A stretch of 7,843 bases of DNA from DASWRT01 sp036403035 (GTDB lineage Bacteria; Pseudomonadota; Alphaproteobacteria; ATCC43930; CGMCC-115725): NCBI GenBank assembly GCA_036403035.1, contig DASWRT010000184.1:1-7843 (forward strand), in the 5' to 3' direction. The position numbers were made by a program, and so were the translations under genes. Positions 1 through 5,443 of this stretch are shown in pieces (the stretch's first letter is position 1; every line of letters begins with the position of its first letter). Under the pieces are notes generated by a model. The model ran no database searches, was not told the origin of the DNA, and saw only the letters and a program-made list of their open reading frames with translations.

Positions 1-376
1 GATCGTGGTTGCCGGCGACCCAGATCCACTCCCGCACGGCACGGATCGCGGCACCGAGCGCCGCAGCGTCGCTCGCGTCGAGCCGCGCCGGGCCGCCCGC
101 GTCGTGGAAGCTGTCGCCGAGACAGATCACCCGCTCCGGCGCATGGCGCCGCACCGCCGTCCGCAGCGCCGCGAGCGTCGCGCGCGTATCGTAGGGCGGC
201 AGCGGTACGCCGTGGGCGGCGTAGCTCGACGCCTTCTCAAGATGCAGGTCGGCGACGATCAGGGTCCGCTCGGCCGGCCAGTACAGTGCGCCGCCCGGAT
301 CGGCGACCAGTTGCGTGCCGTTCAGGGCGATCGACGAGGCGGAGGAGGAGGCGAGGGAGGCGGCGCAATCGTCCAT
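1..376 (-). CDS. pdeM: Ligase-associated DNA damage response endonuclease PdeM (metallophosphoesterase), N-terminal part
   Basis: Partial gene: 125 codons are present and it continues past the left edge. It belongs to the calcineurin-like metallophosphoesterases. The metal-binding signatures appear in order: DLHLEK (D-x-H motif, about residues 43-48), GDSFHD (about 88-93) and GNHD (122-125, at the edge). The motif spacing and the lead-in 'G..YWP.ERTLIVADLHLEK' match the small PdeM-type proteins that co-occur with a bacterial ATP-dependent ligase, an exonuclease and an Lhr-like helicase. The helicase is in this window on the same strand, which supports the specific name. The ATG at 376 has a weak AAGG about 6 bases upstream. 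The first 15 residues are low-complexity (Ala/Ser-rich) and probably disordered. Seen: the motifs. Known: the family is implicated in DNA repair, with the substrate poorly defined. A general phosphoesterase is the alternative. Confidence 0.88.
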   Translation of the reverse strand, partial: MDDCAASLASSSASSIALNGTQLVADPGGALYWPAERTLIVADLHLEKASSYAAHGVPLPPYDTRATLAALRTAVRRHAPERVICLGDSFHDAGGPARLDASDAAALGAAIRAVREWIWVAGNHD

Positions 377-428
377 GGGGCGCCTTGCATAGCAAGCCGC
401 TTCGCCGCGCTCCAGAACGGAACGGGAC

Positions 429-445
429 CGATCGTCTTCCGATCG
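429..445. repeat. Small perfect hairpin between the 244-residue gene and pdeM
   Basis: CGATCG, a 5-base loop, then CGATCG. The 6-bp stem starts 6 bases past the stop of the upstream gene, inside the 74-bp gap before pdeM. No T-run follows on the minus strand, so it is a weak terminator at best. It could be a processing or attenuation structure, or chance, since CGATCG is self-complementary and common in GC-rich DNA. Confidence 0.3.
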
Positions 446-450
446 CCTGC

Positions 451-1185
451 CTACCGGACGTCGGCGCTCACCAGGGGTTGAGCATCCGCTTCTGATGCGT
501 CGGCATCGGAGGAAACGGCTGTCGACCGCATGGCCGCGGCTCGCCGCACGGAAGGACGGCGCGCTTCCGCCGCGAGCTTGAAGGCCGAGCCGCGCGACGC
601 CGCAAGCGTCGCGGCGCGGTAGCCGGCGGGCATCAGCACCATCCTGCGCCCGTCGCCGTCGAACGGTTCGACCCACGACCGCTCGCGCGCCGCCCCGATC
701 ATGGCGTCGGTAAGCGGCGTGGCTGCCGCGTCGGCAGTCCGTGCGGCGCCGTCGGGGATCCAGCGGTCGGGGGCCGTCCTGTGCAGGACGCCGGCCTGGA
801 CGGCGATGCCGAGCATGCGGCACTGCTCGGGCGGGATTGCGCAGACGGCATCGACGGCCGCGAGCACAGTCTCGTCGAACGTCAGCAGCACGACGCCGAC
901 GCCTGCCGGGGTCGCCTCCAACAGCGGCAGCCGCTCGGTCGGCACCGGCCGCAGCCAGCGCCGCGCGAAGCAGGACGCGACGATGCGCGCCGGGCTGCGC
1001 AATACTGCTTCGTCCGACATCAGCGAGGGATCGACGCCGTCCCGAGGCGTCCAGAAGCCGCCGCGGCTGCGGATGAGCCGTCCGGCTACCAGCGCGATCC
1101 GGAGTGTCTTCAGCTCTGCGGCGGAGGGCGGCGGTGCTGCATGCGCCGCCGTAAGCGCCGCTTCTGTCTCTGCCACGACGCTCAT
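451..1185 (-). CDS. Uncharacterised 244-residue protein with two copies of a W-P...PAG module
   Basis: I do not recognise the family. It is probably real: the frame stays open with strong GC-rich codon bias, and the reading is protein-like. It ends at TAG (453-451). The ATG at 1185 is chosen over an in-frame TTG at 1248, because the 21 extra residues look like translated spacer. No signal peptide or convincing membrane segment is seen, so it is probably cytoplasmic. Residues 28-95 and 125-188 look like diverged copies of one unit. Each has an L..IA..AG.L.R stretch (28-39 and 125-136), then W-x-P (45-47 and 142-144) and a DG pair. Each then has a second W-x-x-P (77-80 and 171-174) and ends in PAG (93-95 and 186-188). 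Cysteines lie at 72, 115 and 122. The tail (190-244) is Ala/Arg-rich and then acidic, probably disordered. It lies 74 bp upstream of pdeM and could be cotranscribed with it. No function can be assigned. Confidence 0.7.
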   Translation of the reverse strand: MSVVAETEAALTAAHAAPPPSAAELKTLRIALVAGRLIRSRGGFWTPRDGVDPSLMSDEAVLRSPARIVASCFARRWLRPVPTERLPLLEATPAGVGVVLLTFDETVLAAVDAVCAIPPEQCRMLGIAVQAGVLHRTAPDRWIPDGAARTADAAATPLTDAMIGAARERSWVEPFDGDGRRMVLMPAGYRAATLAASRGSAFKLAAEARRPSVRRAAAMRSTAVSSDADASEADAQPLVSADVR

Positions 1186-1288
1186 GCCGCCCGGCCGGAT
1201 GCGGGGCCGGCCGGAATTTCGCTCGCACAAAGCACTAGTGTCCCCCAATGAGCGTGGCGGGCCGTTCGGCTCCGGTTAACCCTGTGCC

Positions 1289-1304
1289 AGCAAAGCCTAT
1301 GCCA
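1289..1304 (-). promoter_or_regulatory. Possible sigma-54 (-24/-12) promoter for the 244-residue gene
   Basis: Minus strand reads TGGCAT, 5 bases, TTGCT. This has the GG and GC dinucleotides at the correct -24/-12 spacing and keeps TGGCA and TTGCW of the known consensus. It misses the C after TGGCA and the following G. Predicted transcription start is near 1278, giving a leader of roughly 90 bases before the ATG at 1185. No enhancer site was identified. Such a match can arise by chance. Confidence 0.33.
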
Positions 1305-1527
1305 CTCCTTGAAAGATGAGCGTTTGCAGGGGCCTTCTGCGGTGCCGCCGGGGCTGCGACGTAAAATTGTAAAGAAAACCGTCGCTCCCGTTTGGGTAAT
1401 CCGACCGGCTTCCTCTCGCAAACAGCTCTCCGTGCCGAACGCCGCAGGGAGCTTTCGGGTAGGCCGAGCTATCGGCGCAATGCGAACAGCCGGCAGCGAA
1501 GATCGCCGCCGGCACCGAACTGCATCC

Positions 1528-1554
1528 GGCGCGGGTTCTTAGCCGTACCGCGCC
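1528..1554 (-). terminator. Hairpin downstream of the phasin gene, terminator-like
   Basis: GGCGCGG and CCGCGCC form a perfect 7-bp stem around a 13-base loop, beginning about 20 bases after the phasin stop codon. No U-tract follows, so it is not a classical intrinsic terminator. GC-rich bacteria often have such stems at gene ends, where they may aid termination or protect the 3' end. Confidence 0.4.
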
Positions 1555-1573
1555 ATGTCAGAAAGCGTCGTCG

Positions 1574-1960
1574 TTACTCGGCTGCGGCACGCGTCACGCG
1601 TACATGGCCGACCGCGTTGGCGGGCGCACGGAGCTGGCCGATACCGTCGGCCAAGCTGCGCGCGCCGAGATCGGCGAGCTTGTTCGCGCTCGCGACGTAA
1701 TCCTGCATCATCTCCTGGGCGAACTTCGCCTGGAGGTCGATCGCCTCGTTGAGGCTGCCGCTTTTCGCGATGGCCCGGCTCATCTCGATGCTGCGATCGA
1801 TGCGGGCACGGCTCATCTCAAGGATCTCGGTGGTCATCACCATCCAGGCTTCGAGCAGGCGATTGCCAGCCTGGAGCATTGGCTCGACGTTTATTACCGC
1901 AACATTATTGAAGCCGGCCAGCGGATTGATGCCGTGCCGGCTTTCCGTTGCTTTCGCCAT
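1574..1960 (-). CDS. Phasin family protein (PHA granule-associated)
   Basis: A 128-residue protein of the phasin type found in PHA-producing proteobacteria. Phasins coat polyhydroxyalkanoate granules, limiting their coalescence and affecting granule size. Residues about 18-100 form an almost uninterrupted amphipathic helical stretch: V..N..P.LQAGNRLLEAW, then MTTEILEMSRARIDRSIEMS, then LNEAIDLQAKFAQEMMQDYVASANKLADLGAR split across 70-101. The spacing of 'LQ.KF.Q......V....KL.DLG' is typical of the family. There is no signal peptide and no enzymatic motif. The ATG at 1960 is preceded by a strong GGGAGAG ribosome site (1970-1976), 9 bases upstream. A longer open frame up to 2200 is non-coding leader. 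The gene has its own likely promoter and probably forms a single transcription unit. No PHA synthase gene is nearby, so the link to PHA rests on the family alone. Confidence 0.88.
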   Translation of the reverse strand: MAKATESRHGINPLAGFNNVAVINVEPMLQAGNRLLEAWMVMTTEILEMSRARIDRSIEMSRAIAKSGSLNEAIDLQAKFAQEMMQDYVASANKLADLGARSLADGIGQLRAPANAVGHVRVTRAAAE

Positions 1961-2045
1961 GGCTTGTCGCTCTCCCGTTATTTTTATCCGGATTTCGCGG
2001 CACGCCGGGGCGCACCGCGGACGCCCAATATACGCGTTTGTTTGA

Positions 2046-2073
2046 ACTATATCGGGTCTTCTTGGAAGTGCAA
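2046..2073 (-). promoter_or_regulatory. Probable sigma-70-type promoter of the phasin gene
   Basis: Minus strand carries TTGCAC (2073-2068), a 16-base spacer, and TATAGT (2051-2046). Both hexamers are close to consensus. The predicted start near 2040 gives a leader of about 80 bases. The surrounding DNA is clearly more AT-rich than the genes, as expected of a promoter. Confidence 0.55.
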
Positions 2074-2089
2074 CAGGAGCGATCGAGTA

Positions 2090-2119
2090 TTCAGCACCTC
2101 TTTGGTGTAAAGTACTGAA
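2090..2119. promoter_or_regulatory. Inverted repeat upstream of the phasin promoter, possible operator
   Basis: TTCAGCAC (2090-2097) and GTACTGAA (2112-2119) form a 7-of-8 inverted repeat with a 14-base spacing. It is centred near 2104, roughly 35 bases upstream of the putative -35. Inside it CACC and GGTG give a smaller nested dyad. Position and symmetry fit an activator or repressor site for the phasin gene; no regulator can be named. Confidence 0.35.
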
Positions 2120-2161
2120 GCATTCGGACTGAAGATGCCGTCCCCGCCGCGTCATACCCGG

Positions 2162-2185
2162 GGGCGGCGACATACGTCGCCGCCC
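2162..2185 (-). terminator. Perfect 10-bp hairpin downstream of the helicase gene
   Basis: GGGCGGCGAC and GTCGCCGCCC enclose the 4-base loop ATAC, a very stable stem beginning about 40 bases past the helicase stop codon. There is no U-tract on either side. It probably marks the 3' end of the helicase transcript, separating it from the phasin promoter about 90 bases further on. Confidence 0.5.
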
Positions 2186-2193
2186 GGCAAGGT

Positions 2194-2214
2194 CATGCAC
2201 CGGCCCGGTTCATG
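2194..2214. repeat. Imperfect palindrome just past the helicase stop
   Basis: CATG, one base, ACCGG, one central base, CCGGT, one base, CATG: a near-perfect palindrome with one mismatched pair. The centre is too tight for an RNA hairpin with all pairs formed, so it is more like a protein-binding site than a terminator. It could be chance. Confidence 0.25.
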
Positions 2215-2224
2215 TCATGCCGCT

Positions 2225-4708
2225 TCACGAGGCGAACGGCGCCGCCGCCGCCGCGTCCTCGCTCTCCTCTTCCGTCGCCTCGCGGATCAGGTCTTCCGCC
2301 GCTTCGTCGAGGAGCGCGTCGATCGCGCTGCCGTCGACCCGCTCCTTGCCGATCTCCAGCATGACGGGCACGGCGAGCGGCGAGACGCGCGGCAGCGCCC
2401 GAACGGCGATGCGGCCCTGCACGCGGCCGAGCATCGCGGCGAGCCGGCCGATGTCGGTCAGGCCGCCCGCGGCGTCCGCCTGCGTGGCGCGGAGGAGAAC
2501 GTGCCGCGGCTCGTGCCGGCGCAGCACGTCGTAGATGAGGTCGCTGCTGAACGTCACCTGCCGGCCGGTCTTGCGTTGTCCCGGCAGGTTCCGCTCGATC
2601 AGGCCGGCGACGACCGCGACGTTGCGGAAGGTCCGCTTCAGCATCGACGATTCCGCCATCCAGCTCTCCAGATCGTCGCCGAGCATGTCCTGGTCGAACA
2701 GCGCCTCGATCTCGCGCGGCGGCTCCATGCTCCACACTGCGAGCGCGTAGTCGCTGGCGACGAACCCGAGCGGGCGCAGCTCGGCGCGCTCCATGCGCCG
2801 CGTCAGCAGCATGCCCAGGGTCTGGTGCGCGTTGCGCCCCTCGAAGCAATAGGCGACGAGATAATGCCGGCCGCCGCGCGGGAAGGTCTCGACGAGCAGG
2901 CCCTCGCGATCCGGCAGCACCGAGCGGCGACGTTGCAGGTCGAGCCACTCGCGCACCGCCGCCGGCAGCGTGCCCCACGATCCGCGGTCCGCAAGCAGCG
3001 CACGGACGCGGTCGGCGAGGTGCGTCGAGAGCGGCAGCCGCCCGCCGGCATAGGCCGGCACCTTCGGCGGCTCCCGCGAGGCGACGCGGCTTGCGATCAG
3101 CGCCATCTCGCGGATGCCTTCGAAGCGCAGGAGCTGCCCGGCGAAGATGAACGTGTCGCCTGGCCGCAACCCCTGTGCGAAATACTCCTCGACCTCGCCC
3201 AGCGTCGGGCCGCCCCGGCCGCTGCCGAGCCGGACCTTCAGCATCGCCGCCTCGACGATCGTGCCGATATTCATCCGGTAGCGCTGCGCGACGGAATCGG
3301 AGTTGACATGATAGCGGCCTTGGGCGTCGCGGAAGAGCCGCCGCCAGCGCTCGTAGCCGCCGAGCGCGTAGCCGCCGGTCTCGACGAAGCGCAGCACGTC
3401 GTCGAAATCGTCACGCGACAGGCCGGCATAGGGCGCGGCGCGGCATACTTCGGCGTACATCTCGTCGGCGCCGAACGGCGCGGCGCAGGCCATGCCGAGC
3501 AGGTGCTGCGCCAGCACGTCGAGACCGCCGGGGCGCGGGCGGTCGCCGTCGAGCGTGCCCGCCCCGAGCGCGGCCAGCGCGGCGCGGCACTCCAGCACCT
3601 CGAAGCGGTTGGCCGGGACGAGGATGGCGCGGCTCGGCTGGTCGAGCCGGTGGTTGGCGCGGCCGATCCGCTGGGTCAGCCGCGCTACGCCCTTCGGCGC
3701 GCCGACCTGCACGACGAGGTCGACCGCGGCCCAGTCGACGCCGAGGTCGAGCGAGGAGGTGGCGACGACGGCGCGTAGCCGGCCGGCCGCCATCGCCGCC
3801 TCGACCTTGCGCCGCTGCTCGACGGCAAGGCTGCCGTGATGCAGCGCGATCGGGAGGTTGTCGTCGTTGAGCCGCCACAGCGCCTGGAACGCCAGCTCGG
3901 CCTGCGCGCGGGTGTTGACGAAGACCAGCGTCGTGCGGTGCCGGTGGATCGCGTCGTAGACCTCGCCCATCGCGTGCACCGCCATGTGGCCGGACCAGGG
4001 CAGGTGCTCGCGCGTCGTCAGGATCTCGACTTCGGGCGGCGGCCCGCCGTCGCCGCGCACGCGTGCGACCGGAGCGCGCCCGCTCCCGGCGAGATAAGCG
4101 GCGAGGTCGTCGGGCCATGCGACGGTCGCGGAGAGGCCGACGCGGCGATGCGCAGGCGCGAGCGCGGCGAGCCGCGCGAGGCCGAGCGCCAGCAGCTCGC
4201 CGCGCTTCGTCCCGGCGAGCGCGTGCAGTTCGTCGACGATCACCGTCCTGAGCCCGGCGAAGAACTCCGGCGAGTCCGGATAGGAGAGCAGGAGCGCCAG
4301 CGATTCCGGCGTCGTCATCAGCATCTGCGGAGGCTGCCGGCGCTGCCGCTGCCGCTTCTGGCTCGGCGTGTCGCCGGTGCGCGTCTCCAGCCGGATCGGC
4401 AAATCCAGCTCGGCGACCGGCGCTTCCAGGTTGCGCTGAATGTCGACGGCGAGCGCCTTCAGCGGCGAGAGGTAGAGCGTGTGCAGCCCCTCGGTCGGCG
4501 CCTCGGCCAGCTCGACGAGGCTCGGCAGGAACCCCGCCAGCGTCTTGCCGCCTCCGGTCGGCGCGATCAGCAGCGCCGACTCGCCGCGGCGCGCCGCCGC
4601 CAGCATTTCCAATTGATGGCGATGCGGGCTCCAGCCGCGCGCGGCGAACCATGCCGCGAAGCGGTCGGGAAGGGGGGCAGGGAGATCGGCGGGCGCGGCG
4701 GCGGTCAC
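2225..4708 (-). CDS. Ligase-associated DEXH-box DNA helicase (Lhr-core type)
   Basis: A complete 827-residue superfamily-2 helicase, close to the usual size for this family. With GTG 4708 as residue 1 the motifs are: HQ of the Q-motif region (31-32), Walker A APTGGGKT (49-56), SPLKALAVDI (81-90), TTPES (132-136), the DEXH box DELH (159-162) and SAT (193-195). In the second RecA domain there are LVFVNTR (261-267), VATSSLDLGVD (315-325) and QRIGRANHR (346-354). The C-terminal half has the Lhr-type winged-helix and accessory regions, including CFEGRNAHQTLGMLL. The last 20 residues are an acidic, Ala-rich tail. GTG 4708 is preferred to an in-frame GTG at 4768, whose 20 extra residues look non-conserved and which reaches further into the kynB promoter. 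Known: Lhr-type enzymes are ATP-driven 3'-5' translocases, and this subtype co-occurs with an ATP-dependent ligase, an exonuclease and PdeM. Here the ligase and exonuclease are absent and PdeM lies 1.85 kb downstream. Confidence 0.93.
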   Translation of the reverse strand: MTAAAPADLPAPLPDRFAAWFAARGWSPHRHQLEMLAAARRGESALLIAPTGGGKTLAGFLPSLVELAEAPTEGLHTLYLSPLKALAVDIQRNLEAPVAELDLPIRLETRTGDTPSQKRQRQRRQPPQMLMTTPESLALLLSYPDSPEFFAGLRTVIVDELHALAGTKRGELLALGLARLAALAPAHRRVGLSATVAWPDDLAAYLAGSGRAPVARVRGDGGPPPEVEILTTREHLPWSGHMAVHAMGEVYDAIHRHRTTLVFVNTRAQAELAFQALWRLNDDNLPIALHHGSLAVEQRRKVEAAMAAGRLRAVVATSSLDLGVDWAAVDLVVQVGAPKGVARLTQRIGRANHRLDQPSRAILVPANRFEVLECRAALAALGAGTLDGDRPRPGGLDVLAQHLLGMACAAPFGADEMYAEVCRAAPYAGLSRDDFDDVLRFVETGGYALGGYERWRRLFRDAQGRYHVNSDSVAQRYRMNIGTIVEAAMLKVRLGSGRGGPTLGEVEEYFAQGLRPGDTFIFAGQLLRFEGIREMALIASRVASREPPKVPAYAGGRLPLSTHLADRVRALLADRGSWGTLPAAVREWLDLQRRRSVLPDREGLLVETFPRGGRHYLVAYCFEGRNAHQTLGMLLTRRMERAELRPLGFVASDYALAVWSMEPPREIEALFDQDMLGDDLESWMAESSMLKRTFRNVAVVAGLIERNLPGQRKTGRQVTFSSDLIYDVLRRHEPRHVLLRATQADAAGGLTDIGRLAAMLGRVQGRIAVRALPRVSPLAVPVMLEIGKERVDGSAIDALLDEAAEDLIREATEEESEDAAAAAPFAS

Positions 4709-4770
4709 GGGACTCAGAGATGGAGCGCGAGGCGATCTCGAACAACCTGCGGAGGCACCGCGCCGCACAC

Positions 4771-4799
4771 TGTTCGGCGCCGTATCCGCTCCGTATAGT
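4771..4799 (+). promoter_or_regulatory. Likely kynB promoter (leaderless arrangement)
   Basis: TATAGT at 4794-4799 is a good -10 hexamer, with a poor -35 candidate (TGTTCG, 4771-4776) 17 bases upstream. The expected transcription start falls at about 4806, right at the kynB ATG (4807). No purine-rich ribosome site lies between the -10 and the ATG, which fits a leaderless message. The 98-bp divergent spacer must also hold the helicase promoter; I could not pick one out. Confidence 0.45.
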
Positions 4800-4806
4800 C
4801 TTTGTC

Positions 4807-5433
4807 ATGAAGCTCTGGGACATCTCGCCGCCGCTGCGGCCGGGCATTCCGGTCTGGCCGGGCGACACCGCTTACGAGGAGACGCGGACCTGGGCGCTCG
4901 ACGGCGCCTGTCCGGTCAACGTCTCGCGGATCACGCTGTCGACCCATACCGGTGCGCACGCGGACGCGCCGCTCCACTACGACGCCGCCGGCATGCCGGT
5001 CGGCGGCCTCGACCTCGCCCGCTATATCGGCCCGTGCCGCGTGATCCATGCGCTCGGCGCCGGCCCGCTCGTCCGGCCCGAGCATGTCGCGCCCGCCCTC
5101 GACAACGGGGCGCTGCCGCCGCGCGTGCTGCTGCGCACCTACCGGCGCGCACCGGTCGAAACCTGGGACCCGGCGTTTGCCGCCGTCGCGCCCGAGACGG
5201 TCTACCTGCTCGCCTCGCGCGGCGTCATGCTGATCGGCATCGACACGCCGTCGCTCGATCCCCAGGACTCGAAGACGATGGATGCGCACCGCGCCGTCCG
5301 CCGGCACAAGCTTTCGATCCTCGAAGGGCTGGTGCTCGACGCCGTCGAGCCCGGCGACTACGAGCTGATCGCGCTGCCGCTGCCGCTCGCCAACCTCGAC
5401 GCGGCGCCGGTCCGCGCCGTACTCCGCCGCTAG
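4807..5433 (+). CDS. kynB: Arylformamidase (kynurenine formamidase) KynB
   Basis: A 208-residue cyclase-fold metal-dependent hydrolase, the normal size for bacterial KynB. It hydrolyses N-formyl-L-kynurenine to L-kynurenine and formate, step 2 of tryptophan breakdown. The opening 'LWDISPPLRPGIPVWPGD' is diagnostic. The metal-binding signature H47-TGA-H51-A-D53-A-P-L-H57 is intact. The later conserved H161 (in DAHRAVRRH) and E173 (in LEGLVLDAV) supply the remaining ligand and acid-base positions seen in characterised KynB enzymes. IGIDTPSLDP (143-152) is also typical. The ATG at 4807 aligns with the family start; the open frame extends upstream, but only through promoter DNA and the helicase 5' end. 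No ribosome site precedes it. It is followed after 10 bp by kynU, which performs the next step, so the two almost certainly form an operon. Confidence 0.95.
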   Translation: MKLWDISPPLRPGIPVWPGDTAYEETRTWALDGACPVNVSRITLSTHTGAHADAPLHYDAAGMPVGGLDLARYIGPCRVIHALGAGPLVRPEHVAPALDNGALPPRVLLRTYRRAPVETWDPAFAAVAPETVYLLASRGVMLIGIDTPSLDPQDSKTMDAHRAVRRHKLSILEGLVLDAVEPGDYELIALPLPLANLDAAPVRAVLRR

Positions 5434-5443
5434 AGTGCTTCAC

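Larger units (their letters stand above)
1186..1573. other. 388-bp intergenic region between the phasin and the 244-residue protein
   Basis: No convincing gene is seen here on either strand. Short open frames exist but have no recognisable protein character or ribosome site. The region holds a hairpin just past the phasin stop (1528-1554), an AT-rich patch near 1362-1380 containing a minus-strand TACAAT hexamer with no good -35 partner, and a sigma-54-like motif at 1289-1304. I found no tRNA-like T-loop. It is most likely the terminator region of the phasin gene plus the promoter region of the next gene. Confidence 0.6.

Noticed and set aside
701..1279. Plus-strand open frame of 192 codons opposite the unknown protein
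   Set aside because: Considered because the minus-strand gene is uncharacterised. The plus frame is a Ser/Ala/Arg-rich shadow without a ribosome site, while the minus frame has a coherent duplicated structure.
1309..1542. Short open frames in the phasin-unknown gene spacer
   Set aside because: Several overlapping small frames on both strands, none with a ribosome site, hydrophobic pattern or other sign of coding.
1961..2200. In-frame 80-codon extension of the phasin upstream of 1960
   Set aside because: It would run through the promoter, the dyad and the terminator hairpin. A strong ribosome site at 1970-1976 fixes the start at 1960.
2135..3778. 547-codon open frame on the plus strand, opposite the helicase
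   Set aside because: Antisense to an unmistakable helicase. Its composition (Arg, Ala, Glu, Asp, His) is that of the complement of GC-rich codons, with no domain signature.
4651..4806. In-frame upstream extension of kynB from an ATG at 4651
   Set aside because: It overlaps the helicase 5' end and the -10 element, and the added residues have no KynB similarity; 4807 matches the family start.
3411..4868. 485-codon open frame on the minus strand, alternative frame of the helicase
   Set aside because: Arg/Ala-rich frame-shifted shadow of the helicase N-terminal half; no conserved motifs.
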